Shown here: positions 9,153-17,724 of the stretch, in pieces
How positions within the stretch are numbered: the first letter of the stretch is position 1
How the letters are laid out: the number at the start of each line of letters is the position of its first letter
Made by a program: the position numbers and the translations under genes
The notes under the pieces: model-generated
The model's database searches: none
The model's input: only the letters and a program-made list of their open reading frames with translations
What the model was told of the DNA's origin: nothing
Assembly: GCF_000260985.4 (NCBI RefSeq)
Contig: NC_017857.3
Span: forward strand, 1,426,001 to 1,490,000
Reading direction: 5' to 3'
Origin: Methylophaga nitratireducenticrescens
Lineage (GTDB): Bacteria > Pseudomonadota > Gammaproteobacteria > Nitrosococcales > Methylophagaceae
Length of the DNA stretch: 64,000 nucleotides

Positions 9153-10277
9153 ATGGAGTTTCGTCAATTATTTCGAACCAGTCTTACACTTCTGGGGCTG
9201 GCTTTTATCATTACCGGATGTGCTCCTGGAAATATTTCCAACCGTGATATCGCTCTCAAACCACTCTCGCTTGAAAAAGACATGATCCTGGATGAGTCAT
9301 CTGAAGTATCTGTTTATAAAGCTCAATACCGAATCGCAACGGGTGATGTAATAGAAGTTAAGTATCCTTTCAGACCCGAGTTTAATGATGAATACACAGT
9401 AAGAACCGATGGAAGAATATCATTACCATTTATTGGTTCTATTCTTGCCGCAGGGAAAACTCCTGAAGAAGTACAACTCCTGATCAATGACTTGTATTCG
9501 GATTGGATGGCGGATGAACCGGATATTGAAAAGAATAAAGAATACCGCATTCAAGTATATGACCAGATAGAAATCAAGTTTCCCTATCACTCAGATTTTG
9601 ATGAACTTGTTATAGTCAGACCAGATGGCAAGATTTCATTGCCTCTGGTTGGCAGTTTATTTGTTGAAGATAAAACTCCTGAACAACTAAACAAGGAATT
9701 AAAGGAGGCTTACGAGGAGCATCTCCTGCAGCCTAATTTAGTCGTCATAATTCGCGAATTCAGTGAAAATAACTTTTATTTAAATGGTGTCAAAACCAGA
9801 GCAAAGGTTAAAGGCCTTGAAGACATCGTTGTGGTTGTAAGAGATGAAACACCCATGCAGGTTTTTGTCGGTGGTGAAGTGCAACTACCAGGCTTTTTTC
9901 CTTACACGGGGCCTGTAACAGCATTGCAGGCGATTATCATGGCTGGTGGCAACAGAGACACGGGTGAAATGCGCCAAGTTGCCATTATTCGCAAAGGCAG
10001 TAATGGCGAGAATCCAAAATTGATGTTACGTAACCTCAATCCTCAAATTTCTTCCAATGATGATAGTGATATGCCTGTTACTTTAGCCGCTTTGGGCGAT
10101 GTGACCTTACAGCCCAACGATATTGTTATAGTACCAAAATCGAATATTGCCAAGGTTAACAACTATCTGGATCAATATCTCTACACGTTAATTCCGGCAT
10201 TAAGGAACAGCTCATTTGGATTTATTTACAATCTTAATCCTGTAGATAAGTTCGAAAATGTGAATACAGGCCAATAA
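9153..10277 (+). CDS. Polysaccharide export outer-membrane lipoprotein with duplicated Poly_export domain
   Basis: A 374-residue Wza-like protein. The N-terminus is a lipoprotein signal (LLGLAFIITGC, acylated Cys at 23) with Ala next, compatible with outer-membrane sorting. Two successive copies of the Poly_export (PES) fold are seen: residues 59-118 (YRIATGDVIEVKYPF, RTDGRISLPFIGS) and 131-190 (YRIQVYDQIEIKFPY, RPDGKISLPLVGS). A single copy is usual. A SLBB-type segment follows (FVGGEVQLPGFFPYTGP at about 239-255). It would form the periplasm-to-outer-membrane channel. It opens the main operon, 18 bases before the Wzz-like gene. Confidence 0.9.
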   Translation: MEFRQLFRTSLTLLGLAFIITGCAPGNISNRDIALKPLSLEKDMILDESSEVSVYKAQYRIATGDVIEVKYPFRPEFNDEYTVRTDGRISLPFIGSILAAGKTPEEVQLLINDLYSDWMADEPDIEKNKEYRIQVYDQIEIKFPYHSDFDELVIVRPDGKISLPLVGSLFVEDKTPEQLNKELKEAYEEHLLQPNLVVIIREFSENNFYLNGVKTRAKVKGLEDIVVVVRDETPMQVFVGGEVQLPGFFPYTGPVTALQAIIMAGGNRDTGEMRQVAIIRKGSNGENPKLMLRNLNPQISSNDDSDMPVTLAALGDVTLQPNDIVIVPKSNIAKVNNYLDQYLYTLIPALRNSSFGFIYNLNPVDKFENVNTGQ

Positions 10278-10295
10278 TACACAAGGAATCCAGTC

Positions 10296-11651
10296 GTGGA
10301 ACCGATTTTCAGCAGTGCAGAAAAGGAACACCAGAGTTCTTTCAGTCGGCGTGATCTTTTCAATATTGTTTTCAAACATAAATATGTCATTCTGATTACT
10401 TTTTTGCTGGTCAGTATTTTAGTCTGGTGGGGTATTTTCTCTTTGCCACCTGTTTATACCTCTACCGGTAAAGTCCTGATTAAGACAGAGCAACAGGGTA
10501 ACCCGATGTTTTTTTCCGGAGTCGCCGCTTATCAGGAACAGCAGCAGTCGGATCCCGTTAACCGTAAAATGGAAACCGAAATGCAATTGGTTGAAGCGAG
10601 ACCGATTGCTGAACAAGTTGTAGAAGAATTGCAATTGGGATATTGGGACGTATATCACAAACCTTATGTGCATTTACTTCGTCCTGTTGCGGATTTTTAT
10701 GACGAAATCATGCTGGAAAAATTTGGTATTCCCACTGATCCAGAGAAACGAGGATTCAGTGATACGGTCACTGAGTTAATAAAAAGTATTTCAATTGCAC
10801 CTGTGAAAAGTAAAAGTTCAGAAACAACTTCTAATATCGTGCAGTTAGAGCTCAAAGCACCGAGTGCTGAATTATCAACCGTAGTTCTGCAAAAAATCAT
10901 GGAGGTTTATCGTGATCACGATATCCGTATTAAGCAGGAAGCCGCTGAACGCGCATACAGTATAGTCGAAGCTAAAACTACTGATGCTTACCTTGATTTG
11001 ATTGCTGCACAGGAAAATTTAGAAAAGCTACTGTCGAATCAGGCGAATAACTCGATTAAAAACACCATAACTACGCCAGGGGATACCGCTACAATCGCTT
11101 TGTTAAAGGAACAATTGATTGAGCGAGAAAAAGAACTGACTGATGCCAGCGTGATATACAAACCGGGCAGCGAGCGAATTGCGAACATTCAAAAAGCGAT
11201 CAGAGAACTTAAAGCTCGTATTAGTGCTGAGAGTAATCAATTTGCTGAGACGGATACACGATTAATTACCTTAGAGCGTGAAGTGACGTCGGCTGAAACG
11301 GTTTACCTGGAACTGAAAAAACGTATGTCGCAAATCGAACTCTATATGGAAATGAATGAGCGTCGACTGGGAAATCGCATTATTGTCGAGCCGGCAATTA
11401 AACCCCGGGAATCGAGCTGGAAAAAGGATATTGTTTTAGCTGTGTTAGGCTCTTTTGCCGGTTTGGTGTTGGGCTTAGGTATGGCAGGATTTCGTGAATA
11501 TATGGATCATACTGTTAACAGCAAGGATCAGGTCAACCGGTTATTCGGTATGGATGTTTTGGGAACGGTGGACTGGATCGATAAGCTGCCAGAAAAAAAT
11601 ATTCCCGACCTGACAGGATGGAGACTTCTGCATGAAACTTTCTCGCACTGA
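10296..11651 (+). CDS. Wzz-like polysaccharide chain-length determinant
   Basis: A 451-residue polysaccharide co-polymerase. A first membrane helix lies at about 31-52 (HKYVILITFLLVSILVWWGI), then a long periplasmic region with coiled-coil character (roughly 210-350), and a second helix at about 377-398 (VLAVLGSFAGLVLGLGMAGF) preceded by a Pro-containing segment (EPAIKPRES). A cytoplasmic tail of about 50 residues follows without a Walker motif; the ATPase is the next, separate gene, which overlaps it by 20 bases. The start at 10296 is a GTG in the track frame preceded by an AAGGA ribosome binding site at 10283-10287. It should control chain length and link polymerisation to the export lipoprotein. 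Confidence 0.87.
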   Translation: MEPIFSSAEKEHQSSFSRRDLFNIVFKHKYVILITFLLVSILVWWGIFSLPPVYTSTGKVLIKTEQQGNPMFFSGVAAYQEQQQSDPVNRKMETEMQLVEARPIAEQVVEELQLGYWDVYHKPYVHLLRPVADFYDEIMLEKFGIPTDPEKRGFSDTVTELIKSISIAPVKSKSSETTSNIVQLELKAPSAELSTVVLQKIMEVYRDHDIRIKQEAAERAYSIVEAKTTDAYLDLIAAQENLEKLLSNQANNSIKNTITTPGDTATIALLKEQLIEREKELTDASVIYKPGSERIANIQKAIRELKARISAESNQFAETDTRLITLEREVTSAETVYLELKKRMSQIELYMEMNERRLGNRIIVEPAIKPRESSWKKDIVLAVLGSFAGLVLGLGMAGFREYMDHTVNSKDQVNRLFGMDVLGTVDWIDKLPEKNIPDLTGWRLLHETFSH

Positions 11652-12276
11652 ATCCACGTTCCAGAAAATGACCATTCGTTTGTTGTCACGGTTGGAGAAA
11701 AGTGCTGTTCCATCACAACATGGAAAGGTGGTCTATGTCACCAGTGCTGGTGATCAGGAAGGTAAATCGTTTATCTCTGCTTCATTAGCAAGCCATGCAG
11801 CTTCGATCACGGATAATCGTGTATTGTTGATTGATGCCAATATGGAGTCTCCAACATTACATCATTTTTTTGATGCGAATGAAGAGGCTGGTTTATCAGA
11901 TGTCTTAATAGATAAAGAGTGGCAATCAATTCCTTATCAAACAACTGATCTGGATAATTTGTTCCTACTGTCTGGAGGAGGGCAAAGACGTCCCGGGTTG
12001 TTATTTAAACAGCATGTTATGGATGCGTTTTTAAACACCGTTAAAAGCCAGTATGACCTGATAATTGTCGACTCAGCAAGCATAATTCGAAGCGGTGCCA
12101 ATAGCCTTGCCAATCTTGCAGATGGGATTGTGATTGTGATTGATGCCAGTGCCACTCGAAAGCAGGTTTTGGATTTTGCATTAGGTGAATTAAACGTTTC
12201 CGAAGACAAAATTCTTGGTGCGGTGCTAAACAAGAAGCTTCGCTATATTCCTCGTTTTATATACGATAGGGCCTAG
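11632..12276 (+). CDS. CpsD/CapB-like tyrosine autokinase-type P-loop ATPase
   Basis: A 214-residue MinD/BY-kinase-like ATPase. The Walker A region is SAGDQEGKS at 38-46 (canonical BY-kinases have PGEGKS), Walker A' is VLLIDAN at 64-70 and Walker B is LIIVDSAS near 145. No C-terminal tyrosine cluster is present; the protein ends IPRFIYDRA, close to the IPRFLYRR-type ends of exosortase-locus kinases. It overlaps the Wzz gene by 20 bases, the usual arrangement for the partner of a chain-length protein. Its TAG stop is the first trinucleotide of a repeat element (12274-12516), so the last residue or two may have been altered by that insertion. Confidence 0.82.
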   Translation: MKLSRTESTFQKMTIRLLSRLEKSAVPSQHGKVVYVTSAGDQEGKSFISASLASHAASITDNRVLLIDANMESPTLHHFFDANEEAGLSDVLIDKEWQSIPYQTTDLDNLFLLSGGGQRRPGLLFKQHVMDAFLNTVKSQYDLIIVDSASIIRSGANSLANLADGIVIVIDASATRKQVLDFALGELNVSEDKILGAVLNKKLRYIPRFIYDRA

Positions 12277-12516
12277 GGCTTGTTTGTCTTTCTTCTTTGC
12301 CTCTGTTATGAGCTGAAAAAGCGTCAATCAAGGCACGAGAAGCGTCTTTTAGTTATTCTAAATAAGCAACGAGCAAAGCTTCCGCATCCTGCTCACGCCC
12401 CTGACCTACATCCAGGTAGGCCACGCAGTTCGGCGCTTTTTCAGTCACAGCCCGTAGGACTGGGACTATTTTTACGGCCGCCAGCGGTGGTGGATATGAA
12501 AGATAAACAAGCCTTA
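12274..12516 (-). repeat. Palindromic miniature element, copy A
   Basis: A 243-bp non-coding block inserted between the CpsD-like and Wzy-like genes. Its ends are inverted: TAGGGCTTGTTTGTCTTTC on the left and the reverse complement of TAAGGCTTGTTTATCTTTC on the right. Read on the minus strand it matches the element at 35548-35984 over a core with AAAATAGTCCCA, CGCGTGGC-like and GTAGGTCAGGGGCGTGAG segments, and it lacks the CAACAAGGCGGAAAT module of that copy. Both ends are flanked by TA. Short ORFs within it (for example 12280-12534) are not believed to be genes. Confidence 0.8.
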
Positions 12517-12526
12517 ATTTTAGCTC

Positions 12527-14035
12527 ATGGATAATCCAGCAAGTCGCATACAGCATTACCCTCTTTGGTATCTGCCTTTGGCAGGTATCTTTGCACTTAT
12601 ATATGTCAGTTTAAGTGCGCTCAGTTTTACCTGGATTGTGTTACTTTTTCTGGCGCTTTGTTTTGCGGCAGGGGCATTCTGGTTTAAAGATATTCAAAAC
12701 GTTCTTTTTTTTGGGTTTGTTTTTACCAGTTCGATTTCATTGACGAAAGCGTTGATTGTGGAAGGAGGGATTTATACTCCGGGTCTTTCAGTAACGTTGT
12801 CTGATATTTTCTTGATCCCACTATTATTTTTATGGCTTTTTGATAAAAAAATTGTACATGGAGAAAAAATTTATTGGAGTAAACTGCATTTTTTACCATT
12901 GATTTTTCTCTTGTGGTCATGGGCAACGATGGCGATATCAGAAGACAAACTTGCCGGTTTTTTTCTATGTATCAGCTTTACCAAGTATTTTGTTATTTTC
13001 GTTTTTTTTGCTGATTATGTAAAAACCCCACGTCAAATCCGGTTGATTTTCTATGCGTTTGGATTAGCTATGTGTGTCCATTTCATGATGATGTTTCTAG
13101 AACTTATGGTGGGTAATATTATTGATCTCCAGGGAGCAAAAACTACAACAACTGGTACCAGTTTGGTCTTTGCTGAGGCTGGAGGTGTGCATGCTTTTAG
13201 ACCTTCGGGTTTTATGGGACATCCAAATGCACTGGCTGATTTAATGGTTTTTTTATTGCCTCCCATGCTGATGATGCTGATACTGGGGCAAAGTAAGATT
13301 GGTAATGTTCGATGGATGGCTATATTAGGGCTCTTTGTTTTTGGCATTATCGCACTGTTATTGACACTCTCCCGAGCAGGCTGGATATCGTTTACTGCGG
13401 CTGTTTTGTTCATGCTATTTATCGGCTACAAACGCGGTGTTGTTATGCGTAAATACATTAATATGCTCTTTGTTATTGGTGGCATTTCAATAATCATAGC
13501 CGTTATGGTTTTTCCTACGATTTATTTACGTATCACAGAGAGTGACGAACGATCTTCTGAGTCCAGATTGGCAATGATGCATCAGGCGGCTTTGATTATT
13601 CAGCGAAATCCTGTTGTGGGGGTCGGTATTGGTGGTTATAACCGTGCAGCTCGTGCCAATATACCGGAATTTTTTGCTCACTTAAGTCCGTGGTTTCAGG
13701 ATGAGTTACTAAAAGGGGTAGTTCACAATAAATATTTGTTAGTCATGGCGGAAATGGGAGCTATCGGTTTGATCATTTTTGTGCTGATGCTCTGGCGCTT
13801 CATAATGATTGTACCGAACGATCGTCAGTGGTCAGACCCCGTACTTTTTGCTCTTGCTCTGGGCGTTACCGCGAGTATCTTTGGGCAAAGTATTTTTTAT
13901 CTTTTTGATCATTTTTATGCTGATCAACGCATTACGCTCAGTTATTTGTTTTTTGGTTTACTTACTGCGTTGTTAAAAATTAAAACAGTGCAAAACCGTG
14001 ATTTAATAACCACTTCAAAAAATGTGAGCCATTAG
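12527..14035 (+). CDS. O-antigen ligase/Wzy-like polymerase membrane protein
   Basis: A 502-residue polytopic membrane protein with about 12 hydrophobic helices and a large hydrophilic loop around residues 325-400 containing RNPVVGVGIGGYNRAAR, the signature region of the O-antigen ligase/polymerase (Wzy_C) superfamily. An LTLSRAGWISF segment, also typical of this family, lies at about 280-290. It would join lipid-linked repeat units in the periplasm. The ATG at 12527 follows the repeat element by only 10 bases and has no clear Shine-Dalgarno sequence, so the insertion may have changed its translation. The flippase gene follows after 3 bases. Confidence 0.85.
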   Translation: MDNPASRIQHYPLWYLPLAGIFALIYVSLSALSFTWIVLLFLALCFAAGAFWFKDIQNVLFFGFVFTSSISLTKALIVEGGIYTPGLSVTLSDIFLIPLLFLWLFDKKIVHGEKIYWSKLHFLPLIFLLWSWATMAISEDKLAGFFLCISFTKYFVIFVFFADYVKTPRQIRLIFYAFGLAMCVHFMMMFLELMVGNIIDLQGAKTTTTGTSLVFAEAGGVHAFRPSGFMGHPNALADLMVFLLPPMLMMLILGQSKIGNVRWMAILGLFVFGIIALLLTLSRAGWISFTAAVLFMLFIGYKRGVVMRKYINMLFVIGGISIIIAVMVFPTIYLRITESDERSSESRLAMMHQAALIIQRNPVVGVGIGGYNRAARANIPEFFAHLSPWFQDELLKGVVHNKYLLVMAEMGAIGLIIFVLMLWRFIMIVPNDRQWSDPVLFALALGVTASIFGQSIFYLFDHFYADQRITLSYLFFGLLTALLKIKTVQNRDLITTSKNVSH

Positions 14036-14038
14036 CGA

Positions 14039-15466
14039 ATGAGCATCAATCTGAAAAAAATTATTAAAAACTTTTTTTCAGTCTCAATGATGCGTCTGGC
14101 AACTGCAATGCTTTCATTCGTTTTGTTTACCATTTTGGCTCGGAATTGGGGGGCTGAAATGTTGGGTGAATTCAGTACCTTATTCACGTATTTTATGTTC
14201 ATTCTTCAGCTTCCACTTTTGGGGTTACATATTGTCCTTGCTAGGCGAGTGGCAACTGAACCGGACACAATAAGTTTGCAGTTTACCAATGCATTGGCAA
14301 TTGCCATGCCTGTTTCATTAGGGTTAATGCTATTGATCGGGGGGATTGGGTTAAATCTTTATCCTGAAAGTATGCATAACGCTTTTTGGCTTGTAGGGTT
14401 ATCCAGTTTGCCAATGGCTTTTGCTGTTGCTGCTGAAGCCGTGTTGACCGGAAAAGAGAATATGCATGTTATTGCCTGGGTCAATATTATCGAAACGGTT
14501 CTCAGGGTCGTTATCTGTTTAATACTGGTATGGATGGGGTATGGCGTCACTGCCTTATTTTTAGCTTTTTTGGGCGCGAAGCTTCTGGCTGTTTTCATTT
14601 ATTGGTTTAGAGGTGGTTTGAAAGATGAATTTGAGATAAATTTTTTTAATCTCACAGAGATCATTGCATATCTACGACAAAGCCCAATGTTTTTTGGGAT
14701 TTTGATTTTATCCGTCGGTATTGGTCGTTTTGATTTTATTTTTCTGTCATTGCTGGCGAGCATGCAGGATGTGGGGATGTATTCTCCTCCGTTTAAAATT
14801 TATGAGATGGGACTGATGGTTCCAAGTGTACTGACATTGGTGTTATTTCCAGTATTTTCTCGCATGTTTACGGATTCACAAAAGAACTTCGAACAGCTTT
14901 ACCAGACAATGTTTCAGGTCACGTTTATATTTGGACTTCCTTTAGTACTCATTTTAGCGTTGTCGGCAGATTGGATTGTACCGTTGATTTTTGGATCAGG
15001 ATATGTGGCTGGCTCTGGCGTGTTGCAAATTCTGGCTTTTGCAATCTTATTTATCGCGATGGATCAAGTTCTTACCGTAGTGGTGCTTGCGGCTCATCGT
15101 GAAAGCCTTGAGTTGAAAATTCTCTGCGTTAGTTTCGCTGTTTATCTCATAATGCTTTTGGTTCTCATTCATTTTATGAGTTTTTATGGGGCTGCACTTG
15201 CGACATTATTGACGACTCTTTTTAAATTCATATTACGTTACGTATGGCTTTACAGGGAAATGTCACTGCCCTCTGTACTGGGGGTGTTGTTCAAGCCGTT
15301 AATTGCCGGTGGTCTGATGCTTGGCTGTGTTGTGTTGTTGAAACCAATCAGTGGACTGTTTATTGCGTTATTTTGCTCGTTTATCTTTTATTGGTTGATC
15401 TTGTTTTTGACTAAGGCTGTTTCAGCGAAACAATTACAGTCCCTTAAGCAGTTAATGGTGAGGTGA
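14039..15466 (+). CDS. Wzx-like polysaccharide flippase
   Basis: A 475-residue protein of the MATE-like polysaccharide transporter superfamily (PST/RfbX type): an amphipathic N-terminus (ISLKKIIKNFF-like) followed by about 12-14 hydrophobic helices with few polar loops, and the recurring ARNWGAEMLGEFS segment near residue 35-47. Its role would be to flip the undecaprenyl-diphosphate repeat unit to the periplasm. It starts 3 bases after the Wzy-like gene and is followed 7 bases later by a GT4 gene, so it is translated within the same operon. Confidence 0.88.
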   Translation: MSINLKKIIKNFFSVSMMRLATAMLSFVLFTILARNWGAEMLGEFSTLFTYFMFILQLPLLGLHIVLARRVATEPDTISLQFTNALAIAMPVSLGLMLLIGGIGLNLYPESMHNAFWLVGLSSLPMAFAVAAEAVLTGKENMHVIAWVNIIETVLRVVICLILVWMGYGVTALFLAFLGAKLLAVFIYWFRGGLKDEFEINFFNLTEIIAYLRQSPMFFGILILSVGIGRFDFIFLSLLASMQDVGMYSPPFKIYEMGLMVPSVLTLVLFPVFSRMFTDSQKNFEQLYQTMFQVTFIFGLPLVLILALSADWIVPLIFGSGYVAGSGVLQILAFAILFIAMDQVLTVVVLAAHRESLELKILCVSFAVYLIMLLVLIHFMSFYGAALATLLTTLFKFILRYVWLYREMSLPSVLGVLFKPLIAGGLMLGCVVLLKPISGLFIALFCSFIFYWLILFLTKAVSAKQLQSLKQLMVR

Positions 15467-15473
15467 CTGAGTA

Positions 15474-16571
15474 ATGAAGATATTGCATATTGATCCAGAT
15501 GATATCGATAATCCGCTAAGTGGAGGGGGGCCAATCCGTAACCATGAGATATATAAGCGCTTAAGTCAACGTCATGAAATAACCGTTCTAACGCCAACGT
15601 TCGAAGGCTCTACACCTGAAAAAATTCGTGATGGTATTCGTTACATCCGATTGGGCCGAAAAGTGCGTAACCATGGTTCATCTCATCATATAACCTTCTT
15701 TTTCAGCCTGCCGGCTGCAGTTAGGAGATTGGAATATGATCTGTTGGTCGAAGATTTTATGCCGCCTTTTTCGGCTACGTTAAATCCTTTATTTGCTAAA
15801 GCTCCTGTTATTGCTTCGGTTCAATGGTTTTTTGCCAGACAACTGGCAAGTCAATACAAGTTGCCATTCCACTTTGGTGAAAGATATGGTGTTAGGCTGT
15901 ATAAAAATATGATTGTTTTAACTGAACAGATGAAAAAGTTGTTATTAGAACGCCATTCGAAAGCTAATATTGCTGTAATTCCCAATGGTGTTGATGAGTC
16001 TCTGTTCTCGGAGTCATTGGTTCATGGTGATTACATCCTTTATCTTGGTCGGCTGGATATTGAACAGAAAGGCATTGATTTATTGTTACAAGCCTATCTA
16101 AAAGTGCCTGAATCCATCCGGTTGCCCCTTTATCTTGTAGGGCATAGTTTTCAAAAGCCATTAATTGACAAGTTGATTGACGAGATGGGCTTACAGCCAT
16201 GGGTTTCTTTAGTTGGTAAGGTTGCCGGAGAAGAAAAGCGTCGCTTGATTAGCCAAAGTCGATTCGTTTGTGTTTCTTCAAGAGAAGAGACCTTTGGTAT
16301 GGTCATAACGGAAGCCTGTGCTAGTGGTAAACCGGTCATACTGTTTGATAAAGCTCCAATGAATGAAGTGGCTTCTCCGGCTTGTATTCGTGTTCCAGCT
16401 TTTGATGTTGACGCCTATAGCCGAGCTATTCAAACGTTTATTAATCTTTCTGCTCAGCAAATGCAACGGAAATCTCTAGTTGCAGCTAAATGGGCCCAAC
16501 AGTTTTGCTGGGATGATATCGCCAACCAGCAAGAGATGTTTTATCAGTCTGTGGTTGAGGAACAGTTATGA
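15474..16571 (+). CDS. Glycosyltransferase family 4
   Basis: A 365-residue GT-B glycosyltransferase. The acceptor domain begins MKILHIDPDDIDNPLSGGGP, with the Gly-rich loop common to GT4 enzymes. The donor domain has LYLGRLDIEQKGIDLLLQAY, then VSSREETFGMVITEACASG carrying the EX7E motif. It overlaps the following acyltransferase gene by 4 bases. Cytoplasmic enzyme of repeat-unit assembly; substrate unknown. Confidence 0.88.
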   Translation: MKILHIDPDDIDNPLSGGGPIRNHEIYKRLSQRHEITVLTPTFEGSTPEKIRDGIRYIRLGRKVRNHGSSHHITFFFSLPAAVRRLEYDLLVEDFMPPFSATLNPLFAKAPVIASVQWFFARQLASQYKLPFHFGERYGVRLYKNMIVLTEQMKKLLLERHSKANIAVIPNGVDESLFSESLVHGDYILYLGRLDIEQKGIDLLLQAYLKVPESIRLPLYLVGHSFQKPLIDKLIDEMGLQPWVSLVGKVAGEEKRRLISQSRFVCVSSREETFGMVITEACASGKPVILFDKAPMNEVASPACIRVPAFDVDAYSRAIQTFINLSAQQMQRKSLVAAKWAQQFCWDDIANQQEMFYQSVVEEQL

Positions 16572-17149
16572 GTATTTCTTGGAAAGAAACCCGTGCAAGG
16601 ATTAAAGCAGATAAAGCCCGTTTGAAAATTTTTTTTGAACGGGATGGGGCTGGAAAACCGCTTCTTTTGATAATGAACAATTCTTTTCTCTGTATTTATC
16701 TGCATAGACTCTCTCACTACTTTTTTGATAGAGGTAATCGAGTTTTAGCACGCTTTTTTTGGCATATAAACTTGATTCTTACAGGGGCGGATATAAGTCC
16801 GCTTTCTGACATAGGGGGCGGTTTTATTGTTCAATATCCATTATGCCTCGTGATTGTCGGCAAGTTTGGTGAAAACTGTACAGTAGAAGGGCATGGAGGC
16901 GTTGGAGGTGGTAGAGATGTTAAAGACATTGGTGCAGGACCCGGATTACCAGTGGTCGGTAACAATGTACATCTGGCAATGGGGTCTTTTATATTAGGAC
17001 CAGTTAGCGTCGGTGATGATGTACATGTGCAGCCTAAGTGCTTTATTACCAGAGATGTACCTGATGGGGCTGTAGTAGAAGTTCGTGAGCCAAGAAAGCG
17101 TGTTCAAAAAAGTGGTACTGGTGATGACCAGCAGGATGTCGGCCTATGA
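16568..17149 (+). CDS. CysE-like hexapeptide acyltransferase, first of a tandem pair
   Basis: A 193-residue serine acetyltransferase-like protein. The N-terminal part (about 1-70) is helical with a RLSHYFFDRGNRVLARF segment; the C-terminal part is a left-handed beta-helix with hexapeptide turns (ADISPLSDIGGGFIV, GPVSVGDDVHVQPK). Compared with true CysE it lacks the usual C-terminal tail. ATG overlaps both neighbours by 4 bases (with the GT4 gene before and the second acyltransferase after), so the three are translationally coupled. It likely O-acetylates a sugar residue. A Gly-rich loop at about 112-135 (GHGGVGGGRDVKDIGAG) is an unusual insert between coils. Confidence 0.8.
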   Translation: MSISWKETRARIKADKARLKIFFERDGAGKPLLLIMNNSFLCIYLHRLSHYFFDRGNRVLARFFWHINLILTGADISPLSDIGGGFIVQYPLCLVIVGKFGENCTVEGHGGVGGGRDVKDIGAGPGLPVVGNNVHLAMGSFILGPVSVGDDVHVQPKCFITRDVPDGAVVEVREPRKRVQKSGTGDDQQDVGL

Positions 17150-17724
17150 CGACCTCTTTACCTTTAAAAGCGTTGATTAAGCAGGATATTGTTCAATATA
17201 TTAAATTTTCAGCAGATTTTTCTGGAGAAAGTTACAGTAAGTTACGCATGCTCAGTGCTCTTTTGACTCCTTCTGTTATGTGCAGTTCTTTTTATCGTCT
17301 AGCGCACTGGTTTTATCGACGTAAACTTTTAATGATTGCCAGACTGATTTCGCGAATTAATTTTCTTATACATAAAGCAGATATCAGCCCGGCATCAGAG
17401 ATTGGCCCGGGGCTATATATTCCTCATACTCCTGGCGTTGCTTTTTATGGTCATGCAGGTAGACATCTGACCCTTTATGCGCGGGCTATTGTCGTAACAG
17501 AATCGATTCATATCGAGCGACATCATCAAGTGAATGATGCACCAGAAATCGGCAATAATGTAATTGTAGGAGCTTATGCCGTGGTTAAAGGAAAACTGAC
17601 GATCGGTGATAACTCGACGGTTGGTCCAAATTGTTATTTAAATGAGTCAATTCCTGCGAACACGACCCTTTACAACGCTGAAAAAATCAACATTATCCTT
17701 GCAGATGTTCAAAAGGATACTTAA
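17146..17724 (+). CDS. CysE-like hexapeptide acyltransferase, second of a tandem pair
   Basis: A 192-residue protein with the same plan as its upstream neighbour: a helical N-terminus with FYRLAHWFYRRKLLMIARL, then hexapeptide coils beginning at KADISPASEIGPGLYIPH and ending near NSTVGPNCYLN. The shared pattern (RL-H, ARL-R-N, ADISP-S-IG-G) shows the two are paralogues that have diverged. Overlaps of 4 bases before and 1 base after tie it to the same message. Two acetylation positions on one repeat unit would explain the pair; this is inference. Confidence 0.8.
   Translation: MTTSLPLKALIKQDIVQYIKFSADFSGESYSKLRMLSALLTPSVMCSSFYRLAHWFYRRKLLMIARLISRINFLIHKADISPASEIGPGLYIPHTPGVAFYGHAGRHLTLYARAIVVTESIHIERHHQVNDAPEIGNNVIVGAYAVVKGKLTIGDNSTVGPNCYLNESIPANTTLYNAEKINIILADVQKDT

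Noticed and set aside
12280-12534. 84-codon ORF between cpsD-like and wzy-like genes
   Set aside because: It lies within repeat copy A, shows no family resemblance and has no ribosome binding site; the repeat structure explains the open frame.
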